Below, piece by piece: positions 1-11,362 of a stretch of DNA of 64,000 nt. The first letter of the stretch is position 1. Every line of letters begins with the position of its first letter. The notes under the pieces are model-generated. The model was not told the origin of the DNA, made no database searches, and was given only the letters and a program-made list of their open reading frames with translations. The stretch is from Linnemannia elongata (lineage: Eukaryota; Mortierellomycota; Mortierellomycetes; Mortierellales; Mortierellaceae): NCBI GenBank assembly GCA_036320915.1, contig JAXBDG010000013.1:1302001-1366000 (forward strand), given 5' to 3'. Position numbers and translations under genes: made by a program.

Positions 1-536
1 CGTGTGTGGCCTTAGTTCGTCTGTTTGTCTGTCTGTCTGTCTGCTTGTCCCTTTTCCCGTTCTTGGCCCGAGCTCTGGATTATTTTACACTACCTGAAAG
101 AGTGAGGACGACGGAAGGAGGTTGAGAGAGGCGTAGAAGAGGTGAGGGTGAGGACGACTGCCGAGTGGGGGAAAGTTGAAGAAGTGTAGAAGTGAGGGAG
201 AAAGGGAAGGAGGAAAAGGGGTTAAAGAAGGAAGAAGTGAAGGAAAGAAGTGAAGAAGGGAAAGGGAACGAGTTTGTTGGTTTTGAACAGGAAAAAGGGG
301 AAACAAGAAGGCAAGTGGAGAGACCCTTACTGAAGCTCATGCGATCAATCGTACCTACCCCATTTCTTCCCATGGTAAAGTCGTATTCATACTTCATACA
401 TTCACGTACATACCCACAACATACTTTTTGGCTCATTTATTATCGTTGTGATTATTAACATCCATGGGGCTTGACTCTGCTCAGCCCACTCTTCACCGTC
501 ATCCTCGTCACCGTCGAAATTGTGCAAGACACACCA
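1..536. other. Intergenic, no gene seen
   Basis: The first 50 bases carry a short TCTG/TGTC microsatellite. Positions 80-340 are purine-rich on the plus strand (GAAGG-type), which leaves a Ser/Pro/Phe-rich antisense ORF of low complexity that I do not believe. The region lies downstream of the thioredoxin-fold gene that ends at 537. Confidence 0.6.
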
Positions 537-1440
537 CTACTTGTTCTTCTTGGTGTCGGCAGACTCCTGTGATGGGAACCCGCTGTTAACCAACTCCAGA
601 TCCGACATATCCCTGTAGACACCTGGGGGTGCCCGGTAGTACCACCATCCCAAAACAATCTGCAGATACGACACTCCCTCGCGACCCTTCTTCCATTCGC
701 TCATGCATCTCTCGGCGTTGAATCGTAGGCAAGAACCTCCCCAGCTGCTCACAATCTCGTGCTCGACAGGGTCGTAGACATGCAAGCAAGGCACGCCCTT
801 GGTCTGCCACTCGTTCAGAATATCCTGCCTAACGGGCTCGTTGTAGGGAATTGCCAGCCAGTGTGGGTGTGCTGCCAATGTCCTATTGAATGCCTCCACA
901 GATTGGTCCAATGAGATGTAGATAATTACAAAGTCCGGGTTTGATTCCAAGAACTGGTCAATGAGCTAGCAAGAGAGAGGGAAAATAGAGAATATTGTTA
1001 GCGTTACATGGTCAAAAAGACGACGAGTTTTAAGCGTGTAAGATGTCTCATGAAACCGTTGCTTACAGTTGCCAACTCCTGACAAGCAGAATAACGACCA
1101 GCAGCTAATAAAGGTCGAGGAATATCAAAAAGTATGTCAGTCTTCGCTCACTCTCCGACTATCCCACGGTCTCTTGTTTTTTGAGTAATTCCGTTGATAG
1201 GCGATCAAATGCCAAAAGAAAAAAAAGAAGACCACAATTACCGCAAAGGAAGCCAATGGTCTTGTTGGCGACTTCGTAGACAGGGACATGCTTCCCGGTA
1301 GCGTCCTGGAGCTTGATCTTGAAGAGGATAGACTCGTGCTTGTCGATGGTCGCCTTGGCTCTTGTTGCACGTTCTGCGACGGGTGAAGCGTCCGTGGCAA
1401 GGTTGTTATTGTCCGTGGGTGAGTCGACTGTGGTTGCCAT
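537..1440 (-). CDS. Thioredoxin/nucleoredoxin-fold protein, degenerate active site
   Basis: Three exons, complement of 537-965, 1067-1104 and 1242-1440, join in frame to 221 residues; all introns are GT-AG and exon 2 is only 38 nt. Residues 1-45 are low complexity. The core then reads as a nucleoredoxin/tryparedoxin fold: a strand ending GFLCAAGRYSACQELA where family members carry a WCxxC centre, then FVIIYISLDQS, an AIPYNEP segment and GVPCLHVYDP with the cis-proline loop. In this alignment the first, nucleophilic cysteine is tyrosine and only the second cysteine remains, so classical disulfide reductase activity is doubtful. No signal peptide is apparent, so a cytosolic location is inferred. 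The start at 1440 is the first ATG of the open exon. The fold is a fairly confident call; the function is unknown. Confidence 0.75.
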
Positions 1441-1762
1441 TATTATTGTGACCTTGTGTTTTTTGTGTTTGTTGATGAGTGAGAGTGGTGTTTTTGAGAG
1501 ATGAAGAGATGAGAAGAGAAGGCAAGAATGAGTGGACGAGATGAGAACTAAGAACGATGGAATAAGGTGGGGGAAAAGACGTTTCTCTTTCTTCTTTTCT
1601 TTTTCTCTTTTCGACTGCTTTTTCAAATGCATTTTATTCGAACGGACAATTTTTCTTTCTTTTTGGCGGCGGAGGGGCGAATCGATCGAGAGGAAAAAGA
1701 AACACACCCACACACGACTCGCCAACGCCAACCAACAGTTGCGTATGCACACTCTAACCGAT

Positions 1763-2392
1763 TCAACTAGCAGTCGTTCCTCGTGCCTTGGCCACCTCCT
1801 CGGCAATCTGCTCCGGCGTCATCTTGGCAATCTTGGTACGCGTCTCCATTAGCACAAATCCGAGCATGTTCTTGCCCGTCCCATCCCCTCCATCCGCCCA
1901 ATATCTATCGTTCCTCGTATGCTCTGTTCAAATGAATGGTCAAAAAGGACCCAATTAGTAACTCAAAGCCAAAAAGCAATACGCTCAATCGCTCGCAAAT
2001 ATCAGTAAATATTCAATCAACAAAACGCCTTCAAACCAAAACTCACCGTTAAGATACCGGTCCCCGGTTCCTTTCAGCACCTCGGTAAGATTAGGATGCT
2101 GCAGAAACTTTTGCAGCACACAGTCGCGCATCACATCGTCCTTGATCACCTCCCAGTCCGGCCTCAAAGGGAACGACCTATTCCGACCGAGCTTGGCAGC
2201 ATCGCTCGGCGTCTTGGCTATGCGAACCAGTTCGACATACTGCTTGTCTTCGAGATGGGCAAACTTTTGTGCTTGAAAGTAGTGTTCTGTCGTAGGCCAT
2301 TCCAGTCCGCCGATCGTTATGGGGGCATAGTAAAAGTTGGAGAACTCGCCGTATGCGTCTCCCTGACGGTAAAAGTTGATGTTGTCCTTCAT
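1763..2392 (-). CDS. NADAR/YbiA-like domain protein
   Basis: Two exons, complement of 1763-1923 and 2047-2392, give 168 residues. The sequence covers one NADAR domain from end to end: FYRQGDAYGEFSNFYYAPI near the start, then WPTTEHYFQAQKF, RIAKTPSDAAKLGR, a DVMRDCVLQKF helix, a TGDRYL strand, and at the C-terminus DRYWADGGDGTGKNMLG followed by LMETR. These are the hallmark blocks of the YbiA/NADAR family, whose bacterial members hydrolyse ADP-ribose or riboflavin-pathway intermediates. The exon junction falls inside an asparagine codon, and the second exon restores the FWG-like and GKN blocks, which supports the splice. An upstream TATA-like stretch (2541-2549, ggatataaa on the minus strand) fits a promoter about 150 bp from the ATG. 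The natural substrate in fungi is not evident. Confidence 0.88.
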
Positions 2393-2813
2393 GATCAGTT
2401 GGAATGAAAGATAGGGGATTCTTCTGAACAGGTTGGAAGGTTTGAAGTTGGAGAGAGGATGCTAAATTGGGAATAGGCAGGTAAGAGTGTCAAAAGAAAG
2501 AGTGAAAGAAGTGAGAAAGGTCAATTGACTTGAGACTCTTATTTATATCCACTGTGGGGGCGAAATGGTGGCAAAAGGGTGGCAAAAGCGAGAAGACGCA
2601 GCAGTTTGTTCTCGTGAGTGTTTCGCCACGCTGAGTCAAAGCCGCAGCAGAGAAGAGGAGTCAAAAAAATGAAAGAGAGAGATGGGTCCTAGACAACACA
2701 CTTGGAATGAACAGGTGTTGAAGATGAGCCTTGCCTTTTGTTGGTTGATGTTGCTTGTGGTGATGGAGAACGAGTGTTGGGGTGGGCACAGACAAAGTGT
2801 GATGGGGAGATGG

Positions 2814-2847
<34 letters not shown>
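2814..2847. repeat. Poly-A tract, 34 nt
   Basis: Uninterrupted run of 34 A. No transposon-like sequence or target duplication is visible at its edges. Confidence 0.95.
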
Positions 2848-2849
<2 letters not shown>

Positions 2850-3598
2850 GTGATGACGAGGGGTTGGGTAGCTGTTCCTGTCCCCTTACTTTCGCCGTGC
2901 TTTCTTGTCACACCTTTGTTTTACGGTGATGGTCATTGGACAATCTTTACCCTCCGAAAAGCTCTTACCTTCTGTGAGACTAAGAGAGATATGCTCAATA
3001 CATGTGGCATATATACTATCGCTATGCCACCCATTCCTCTGAGCTAGCTACCCACGGGAATGGGGCTGAATGTTTTTGAGAGTCGCGAGTCTTACAGAGA
3101 AGGATGCTATTGATATCGGGTAGGGCAACCATGAGCACCGAGCGAGCATCGGGGAAACTGATTGGACTGGGATGTTGCGGTGAACACTGATATGATCAAC
3201 ACACGGGATGAGAGACGGAGAAGGTTTTTCTTGATCAGCTCAACCCCTCTTGCAATTCACTGACAGCTGGCCAATTGGACCGTAGCAATCTTGCACACTC
3301 TCTGGGCATAAAAAGAAAAAACAGAGTTGCGGGTGCGGTGAGGAAATGGAGCCTTTTTGAGCCTAGCGCGCACAACCGGGATTCAAAGAACACATCCAAA
3401 TATCGGGAAAAGTAGAAGAAAAAGAAAAATATCTCATAAACATCCACTTCAACATCGGTGAGCATGTCTGTCTGTTTTGCCACCTGTTTGCATTCTGGAT
3501 AAAGGGAATACAACACTTCACATTGTTTCTCTTGAATCCATAGTGAAGGCTCAATGTGAGATACAGTTATGAAGCCATGCATAAGTTTCACGATCGCG

Positions 3599-3626
3599 TT
3601 TTTTTTTTTTTTTTTTTTTTTTTTTT
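3599..3626. repeat. Poly-T tract, 28 nt
   Basis: Uninterrupted run of 28 T, about 190 bp from the next poly-A tract and in opposite polarity to it. Confidence 0.95.
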
Positions 3627-3810
3627 GACTTCATCTTCCCGGTAATGAAGCACAAGATGGATAATTTCAATGAACGACCAACGGCTCGGGAGCTCAAAAG
3701 AAAGAGCGAACAAGTGAGAGGGTGAAGATGATAAATATGTAGGCTGAGGTGAGCATAAGCCTTCGTTTCCTACATGGTCAATGAGCTATCGTTGAGTGGG
3801 TGGATTGAGC

Positions 3811-3815
<5 letters not shown>

Positions 3816-3851
<36 letters not shown>
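3816..3851. repeat. Poly-A tract, 36 nt
   Basis: Uninterrupted run of 36 A about 510 bp upstream of the HUT1 start codon. Confidence 0.95.
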
Positions 3852-3854
<3 letters not shown>

Positions 3855-4362
3855 TTTCCAAGCATTGGATCGAGAGCAGCTGCTGAACATCTGTCAACTG
3901 TCTGTCAACAAAAGCGGCCAAAAGGAGAATTACGATTGAGCGCATTTCCCTGGCGATGCAAGGTCATTCCTTTAATAACAAAATGAACCCCAGCCGGCCA
4001 ACCACCTGTACCAATCGTCCCATCATCCTCCCTTGTTCCCGTCCTCTTTTCTTTCAACTTTGCTCGTCCCTTTCCTCTTCTCTCCTCCTTCTTTTTCTTC
4101 TCTTTCTCTCTTTCCCCTTTTTCCTATCCTCAACTCCACCGTCCCCGCCCCCCTTCAACGACAATACCCTTCTCACCACCCCTCCACTCAGTACCTTGCT
4201 GGACTTTCTAGTCTCTCTCCTCTCTTCACCAACTTCAACTCATCAACTAGAAATCGCTCAACCACCATCAGTTCAACCATCAACAGTTGATCACCCTCCT
4301 TGTCACAACCCAAGTACAAACCGCCGCCTATCAACAAAACATAATATATATACACTAGCAGG

Positions 4363-6032
4363 ATGCTAAAACTAGCGTTCTGTGCTGCTGGGTAAGAATG
4401 AGAACCCACTTCACCCTTGAGCCTGAGGGTGGTGCCTGGCTGACTTCTTTTCCTCATGCTGTCTGTGTGTGTTACGATGAAAGTAACTGCTTTTTTGTCT
4501 CTAATACGTTCTGGACTCTAACCTTGCACCCTTTGTACTTTTTTATTCACTTCTATGCCCTCACCATCGTGTGTCACAACCGACGAACATGCAACAAACA
4601 ATCAACAAACAAAACATGGAATGGAATCAACAGCATCTACTCGTGCTTCTTGACATGGGGCTACTTCCAGGAAAAGGTCTCAACAACCCCCTACGGCCTG
4701 GAAGCCGTTCGGTTCAACTACTTCATCTTCCTCAACATGCTCCAGGCCATCGCCGCCTCTGCCACGGCCTTCTTTTATTTGAAACTTCAGGGCACACCAC
4801 TCAAAATGCCCTCCAGGATGCTCCTCGGAAAATACTTTCAAGTCGCCTTCTTCAACGCCAGTGCCTCCCCTTTCTCCTATGCCGCCCTTCGACATATCGA
4901 CTACCCGACCATGATTCTCACAAAGTCGTGTAAACTGGTCCCCGTCATGCTGATGAACATTTTACTTTACAGACGTCGGTTCCCGACGTACAAGTATGTC
5001 TGTGTGGCACTGATCACCTGTGGCGTGGCCGGTTTCATGCTCCTGGCACCCTTTGACGAGCATAAACAGGAAACCGTCAACAGCTCGCTCTTTGGCATGT
5101 TCCTCGTCATCATCAACCTCACCATTGATGGCATCACCAACTCGACCCAGGACCAGATCTTCCAGACCTTCAAGATCACCGGTCAGGAAATGATGTGCTT
5201 CATGAACCTCTTCATGTCTGGGTTTATGGCCATTTGGCTCCTCAATCCCTTCAACTCAGAGCTCGGCCAGGCACTGTCGTTCTGCCAATCCCATCCAGCG
5301 ATCATCAAGGACATAACCCTGTTCTGTATCTGCGGCGCATTGGGCCAGTGCTTCATCTTTTATACCCTCGAGCAGTTTGGATCTCTCTCCCTCGTCACCA
5401 TCACCGTCACCCGGAAACTACTCACCATCCTCCTCTCGATCTTTGCCTACGGCCATATCCTTAACATCTGGCAGTGGCTCATGATTGGCGTCGTCTTTTC
5501 GGGAATCGGACTCGAGGCCTATGTGAAACGAAGCGAGAAGCTGGAAAAGATGGGCCACAACTTGCCCAAGCATTCCCCGCGGCCGGATCAGCTCTCCTTC
5601 AGTCAAGTCGAGATGATGAAGAAGGACAAGATCCATTCCCTCAACGCTAACTTTGTGGGGTTTGCTGGACATGGCAATGCTGGCTCGAACGAAGGGTTGG
5701 CGCAGTATGGACAGGACTATGGGTACTCTAACAATGGCAACAACACCCAACTCCTCCAACCGCCTCCCCTGCACCAATTTGCTCAACAAACCCAACAGCA
5801 ACAACAGCAATATTATTACCAGCAGCAGCAGCAGCAGCAGCTCCAACAACCAACCCTGGATGGTCAGCTTCAACCACCATCAGGAGAAGAGGTGGATACC
5901 CTCAAGAGCAAACGGCCCTTCTCGATCAGGGCATCCTACGTCAGCTCAAGTACAACCGCACCAGGAACACTGCCGACCAGTGGCAGTGGCGGACGGCAAC
6001 GTACCAGTGTCGTCGCGCCCAAACGTCTCTAG
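4363..6032 (+). CDS. HUT1: UDP-galactose transporter homolog HUT1 (SLC35B family)
   Basis: Exon 1 (4363-4391) encodes MLKLAFCAAG and joins in phase 2 to exon 2 (4634-6032), giving 475 residues; the junction rebuilds the family start GIYSCFLTWGYFQEKV. About ten hydrophobic segments follow, with diagnostic blocks SYAALRHIDYPTMILTKSCK, PVMLMNILLYRRRFP, NLTIDGITNSTQDQIF and LVTITVTRKLLTILLS, which are characteristic of HUT1/SLC35B1. Family members are ER membrane nucleotide-sugar (UDP-Gal, and in animals ATP/ADP) antiporters of about 320-340 residues. Here the transport core ends near residue 330, and a hydrophilic tail of roughly 145 residues follows with a glutamine/tyrosine-rich run (about 5785-5850). 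No C-terminal KKxx retrieval signal is present. The ATG at 4363 is chosen because it gives the conserved N-terminal motif after splicing. Confidence 0.93.
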
Positions 6033-6933
6033 AAGTCACCTTTTTCAGTCATTTTTTTCTTACTTTTTTTTTTCGTTTTTTAATATTCTAGAATTGCATA
6101 AAAAAAAAAAGTTGATACCATACAGACACCATACAATCTTCATGGATGAGGCATTGGCCTCGTCTTGATGAACTCTTTTTTTTTTCTTTCAGCTATAGGA
6201 CTATGGAGATGGGGTTTTTTGCTCTTTTTTTTCGCAACCATCCTTGTGTTCTGAAACATAAGAAAATTGGGCTGGGCAAAGGATAAAGGACAAAGTTGCA
6301 AAGGACAAAGGGCGAACAGAGCATGGTATGGATCTGATTGGTCGGTTTCCTTCTTTTCCTAACATAAAAAAAAAATGGCGAACGAAAACAAAAACGCTAA
6401 AGTGGGAAAAGTAGTGGATATACGGGGGGTTCAAGGAGAAGGAACAAGAAGGGGCGAGAACGAGGACAAGGAAGGACGAGGAAGGACGACGAGGAAGTTG
6501 GTTGAGAAGGCAGGGTAGAGAAATGAAGGAAGGGAAAAGTATGGAATACCAAGAGGATGGAAGTTCTTAGTCCTTCCTGTTGAATGGAGAGAAGAACAAA
6601 AAACTATGACAAATATGTACATGTTACTTGCTTTTTATTCCTCCCCTTCTGGCATAGTTCTCCTTTTCGTTGTGGATATGAGTTATCATTTTCATTGCTA
6701 AAAAGTAACTAAAAGTTGAGTAATTTACACCTCGGTGAAGCACATAAAAATACTCAAGAGAAAGAAGTGTGGCAATAAACCAGTAAAAGTGTGAATGGCG
6801 GAATGCAATCATAGGGGCGTATCGTAACGGCTTTCTACATATCAACATCAATGGATAGCATGCAAAGAAACGCCAAAAGGGGACAAAAGTAATAAAAAAC
6901 CATTTTTTTTTGTTATTATACAATTGATAAGGA
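6033..6933. other. Intergenic between convergent 3' ends
   Basis: Convergent region between HUT1 (plus) and the bHLH gene (minus). It contains A/T runs and AATAAA-like motifs on both strands (for example near 6638 and 6890, minus strand) suited to polyadenylation. No domain-bearing ORF is seen. Confidence 0.6.
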
Positions 6934-8867
6934 CTACGTCTGCAGATCGCCATTGGGGCCTCCTCCAGGCACAAGGCGCATCATCCCGAAACCTTGCTGG
7001 AGAGTCCCTGGTGGGCCCTGAAGACCATTACTGCCACCAATGCCTCCGCCAACGCCACCATTCGACATGGACTTTCCTTGAAGCTGAGCTTCCAATTCCT
7101 GATTCCGACTCGTCTGGTTGGCGACCAATTGTTGGAGGTGGCGAATATAGTCGACCGATTTGCGGAGGATGACACCCTTGTTGGGTTTGTTGGCCGTGTC
7201 TACGTAGCACTCGGGCAAGAGCGTCGACAGTTCCTGAATCTTTTCGTTGATGTTATCGCGTCTGCGTCTTTCGACTATAGATAAAAAGCGACAAAAGGGC
7301 CATGACAATGAGGCGAAAGGCGAAAGGCGACAAGAAAATGAGGAAATGATCACACGGTTAGACATTGTAATATTGAGGACAACCAAAAAAAATAAAATTA
7401 TGAGCTTTTTTGCATTGTAGACAGGAAACGAGAAGGACAGAGGAAAAGGGACAGAGAGGAACCCCCTGCATTATTTTCTTCCTCTCTCGATTGCCACTTG
7501 AGCACTTGAGTCGACCACGAAGGATGACCCAGAATGACCCAGGATGACCGACCGGAATGGTCCTGCCCTGCCTGTCGATTGCACTTTCATTTCTTTCGAC
7601 CTACCAGCATTGTGCGATTCACGTCGCCGTCTCCGCTTCTCGTTCAAGAGCAAGGCACGATTGTTACCCCTATGGACAAGATAAGTAAAAGTGCAAGGAT
7701 AAAACGAAACAGGAAGATTAGCGGTGACACATCAACTACAGAAATAGGCGGCCAGAGGGGTAAAGATTTTTGGATGCGTCTTTCTTCCACAATCCTTGGT
7801 ATTTTGTGGGAATGGCAGTCGATGTTGGTGATGATGAGTAGGAAAGGCAGGTTGCTATCCCCACCCACCACAAGAATTCCCCAGCGTTTTTAGGAAAAAG
7901 AGCAAGAAGAGCAGGGAGAAAAAGAAACTTACTTGGGCTCAGATCCGTCTTCAAAGAGACTGTCCAGCATGTTCATCTCTCCTGTCGCAAACTGCAGGCC
8001 AGAGGGATTCTCGAACGAGCCGACAGAGTGACCGTCGCCTGCGCCAAACCAGTCCGACCGCTGGGCGGGCATAGACATGCTGTGAAAGTTGTTGCCTGCG
8101 GGGAGCGAGCTCGGGTGCATGGGGCGTCCAAACTTCATGTCCAAGGGGCGTGTGCTCTTGGGGAGAGAAAAGTCGCCCTCTGGGAAAAAATCTGACTCTG
8201 GTCCTGGCGAGTACAACGAGCCCGTTCCCGGTGACTCTCCATACGATCCCTGATGAATGTTGAGAGGCGTTGGCTTAGCTGTGAAGGAACCCGACCCAGG
8301 ACCGGGGTTGGGTGTCGAAAAGTCATCAGGGCTATCAAAGTCGTTCAAGGGCGAGTTCAGGGGAGAACTCGAGCCGGGTGAGAGCATATTTCCAGGCTCG
8401 CCAAAGTCCATCTCGGAGGCGAGATAATCAGGCGAGGCAGCCTCTTGCTTGATAGTCGGCGTAGGGACGGTGTTGGCAGAGCCAAGGCCGTTGCCAAGTC
8501 CTCCACGACCGAGGAGCGACTGGTTGTTAAGGAGCGAGGTTCCTGAGGTTTGTGGGAAGAGCGAGTTCATGTTGTGGAGCTGAGACATATCCATGCGGTT
8601 CATGGTCATTTGGAGGAGACCGGGGTCGATAGTTCCTGCGAAGGAGTTGTTTGGGGTTCCTGTATTGTTGTTGGCGTTGTTGTTATGGTTGGGGAAGTTC
8701 ATGGGCATGGCCATAGGGTGAGTTTGTTGGAGGTGTAGCTGGTGCTGGAGGTGGTGTTGCTGTTGTTGTTGCTGTTGTTGCTGTTGTTGTTGGAGGTGGT
8801 AGTTTGTGGGGAACTGCAGTTTTGACTGGGAGGGACTTGACTGCGGGATCTGTTGTTGGCCAAACAT
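6934..8867 (-). CDS. bHLH transcription factor, MiT/TFE- or USF-like
   Basis: Three exons, complement of 6934-7274, 7605-7669 and 7933-8867, join to 446 residues. Residues 1-310 are disordered: a polyglutamine run near residue 30 and long Ser/Pro/Asn/Gly-rich stretches suited to transactivation. Residues about 323-390 form the basic helix-loop-helix: RRRRRESHNA, then VERRRRDNINEKIQELS, a loop containing NKGVILRKSVDYIRHLQQ, and a short leucine-rich extension. The E-box contacts of class B bHLH proteins (His331, Glu335, Arg339) are present, so binding to CACGTG-type sites is expected. The wording around the loop resembles MITF/TFEB and fungal USF/Cbf1-type factors; I cannot separate these by eye. 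Intron 2 splits the valine codon inside the basic region. Nuclear location is inferred. Confidence 0.9.
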
Positions 8868-9183
8868 TGTCTGCTAGTGTGTGTGTGTGTGTGTGCGTGT
8901 GTGTTAGTGGGTGAAAGGGAGAGTGTGTACGTGTGGGTGAGTGAAAAGGGACAAATAAGGGTTGTCTAGTCAAGGGAAGAAAGAAAGGGTGGGCTGTCGC
9001 AGCAAAAAGGAACACTTGGCGTAGAAGTAGTAGTTGAATTGGTGGCGAAGAAGAAAGAGTGAGAGTATTCAAGTAGACTGTTTCGTTTGACGAAGAGGAG
9101 TAAAGCAAAGTAGAAAAGTGATGAGTAAGTGGGAGAAGCGAAGATGAAGTGTGAAGTAGTGCCAAGAAAAGGAAGGGTGCGAA

Positions 9184-9222
9184 TGAAGAAGAAGAAGAAG
9201 AAGAAGAAGAAGAAGAAGAAGA
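9184..9222. repeat. (GAA)n microsatellite
   Basis: About 12 tandem GAA units in the upstream region of the bHLH gene, followed by imperfect GAAA units. It reads as AAG-rich on plus and polypyrimidine on minus. Confidence 0.9.
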
Positions 9223-11324
9223 GAAAGAAAGAAAGTAAGAAAAGGTGGGAGAAATCGAGAGAGGGGAGCAGAAGGGTAGAAAAAGGTGGGAGAGGGGGTC
9301 AAGACGACTCATCGAGGACTGGCTTTTTTTTTTTTTTTTTTTTTTTGCGCTTTTCTGAAAAGAAAAACCCCACCAACCAAACGCCTTCAATTGATTAGTC
9401 TTCTCTTTCAATTCAATCAGTCTCAATATTAGATCGGACCATTGCTGAACCGCGGCAACCTTTTCCGTTCGTTTTCTACATTGCTCATTCATTCAACAAT
9501 GCCGCTCCTGCTACTGCAGTCGCCTTATCGTTCTTCGTTCGTCCCTTTCGACTTGGAACCTGGGTGAGCTACAAAACAACAGACGTTGTTGATACATGCA
9601 TCATCCAACAACAATCGTTCGCCATCTTCCTACTTCTTTCTGGTTCCTTGAAATAGAGAGCCGTAATGATGACCTGGCTCTGGTCTGGATCAACTCTCCA
9701 AAAGTACAAACAAAAAAAATGGGAGTGACAACAGGAGACAGTTATGCAGGAACGTGGCATCCCCATCCTTCTACTCGCTCTGACTCTGCCCCTATTCTCC
9801 GAACCTTTAGTCCCCTTGTGGCTCCCTTCTGTCCATCCGTCAGTAGCCCCTTTTTTACCTTTTCTTCTTTGTCCTGTAGCCCCCTTTCCTTCCTTACCCC
9901 CTTTTTACCCATGTTGGCATGGTTGGGATGGATCGGAGTGACAAGAACAACAAACAGACAGAGGAGTGCCATCTATCCATCCTACATGGAGCATCGTTTC
10001 TTTTGTCTCCCTGCATAGTAGCTTGTTCGCCTTCGCCCATGCTGTCATCATTGCACAATAAACGAAATCCTGCGCTCAGGTCTGGCTCCATACCTCCACT
10101 AACATACAAAGCTGTCCTTTCTCTCCCCCTTTTTTTGCCAACTTTTTTTTTTCTTCCGAAGGACGGTCTTCCCTTGCGAGTGTTTTTTGTTGTGCCTGGC
10201 CTTGTCCTTTCTCGCCACTGCCTTTGCCCTTGCCCTTTGCCTTGCATCGATCGCCCACAGCGATGGGCCATGTGGTCGCGTACTTTGAACTTTGTTACTC
10301 TTTCTTTGTCAGACTGTCGCTTTTGTTGTTGTTTTGTGCCCATTGGCAAACAACAAGCAAGTAACTTTTTTTTGAGTTCAATCCCACCGCCTATTCATCC
10401 CCCTCTTTGTCCTTTTACATCTGTGTATCGTCATCGCCGAGGCCGTTCGTTGCCAAGCTCCACCACTCTATCCCCAACAACAGAGACTTGTTTTTCTCTG
10501 TTCAAACAAGAATCTAGAAACCCTTTTGGATCCGAAAAGTGATACCCTCCCACCCTTTTTTTACTTGCCGCCCTTTTTTTTTCCTGGTGTAGTTGTTGTC
10601 ATCAGGTTCAGCCCCTGAGAACCTTCGCGCGTTGGCCGTTTTTGCTAATCGATTCCCGCCCATTTCTCTTTCCACGTTGCTTAGTTTCTGCGGGTTGACC
10701 ATTCAAAGTCAACCCGTTTATCTCTTTCATGTCAAAGAGTTTTGCGCTGCTCGTTCTGGCTGTCGGAGAGCTGTTTACGAAATTCTGCATGGCGAAATAG
10801 ACAATGGGTCCGACCGAAGTGCATGCGGGTATTCCAGATTGGGATCGCCGCTCAAGGGGGTAAAACGAGAGCGGATTTTTTTTCCTTTTGTCTCTTTCGA
10901 TGGTGACCCTTTCCCCCATTGCCTCATTGCCGCGTGTTTTGTTGTTGTCATTGCTTTGCTTCGCAAAGGAGGGATGGAAGGGCTGCGTTTTTGGTCCAAA
11001 CCGAGAAACGAGACAACAAAAGAGAAAAAAAAAAGTAAACGCCGCTACCCTCTCTTCCAGACACTCCTTTCTTCTTTTTGCCATCCCTTTTAGTCTTTTT
11101 CTCCGTTGCCCCTTTTTGCTACAGCAACAAGGTAAAGAAACTCAGTCCTTTTCATGAAGCGTGAACCACAGTTCTCTCTTTACTGCGATTGAGGTTGTTA
11201 GGAACCTTTTTTAGGAGACATTTGTATTCTGGCGTCTATCGATGTATGAAAAGCATCAAAATTCAGAATGGATCGGTCCAGAAGGCGCTTTCCTCTCCCT
11301 TTTTTTTTTAACCTTGCTGTCGCT

Positions 11325-11329
<5 letters not shown>

Positions 11330-11359
<30 letters not shown>
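11330..11359. repeat. (GT)15 microsatellite
   Basis: Fifteen uninterrupted GT dinucleotides. A similar GA/GT compound repeat lies at about 37050-37087 and a shorter GT run at about 8877-8902. Confidence 0.93.

Positions 11360-11362
<3 letters not shown>

Larger units (their letters stand above)
2393..4362. other. Intergenic between divergent genes, homopolymer-rich
   Basis: Divergent promoter region between the NADAR gene and HUT1. It holds three long A/T homopolymers (listed separately) and a long CT-rich stretch at 4020-4300 just ahead of HUT1, typical of the leaders in this window. The ORFs here are short or low complexity and none shows a recognisable domain. Confidence 0.6.

Noticed and set aside
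8683..9492. A 269-codon minus-strand ORF with poly-Ser and Thr-His repeats
   Set aside because: It is made of microsatellite and CT-rich leader sequence upstream of the bHLH start and has no domain.
10593..11093. Overlapping 150-codon ORFs on both strands
   Set aside because: No family features, no coding-like codon use, and both strands are equally open.
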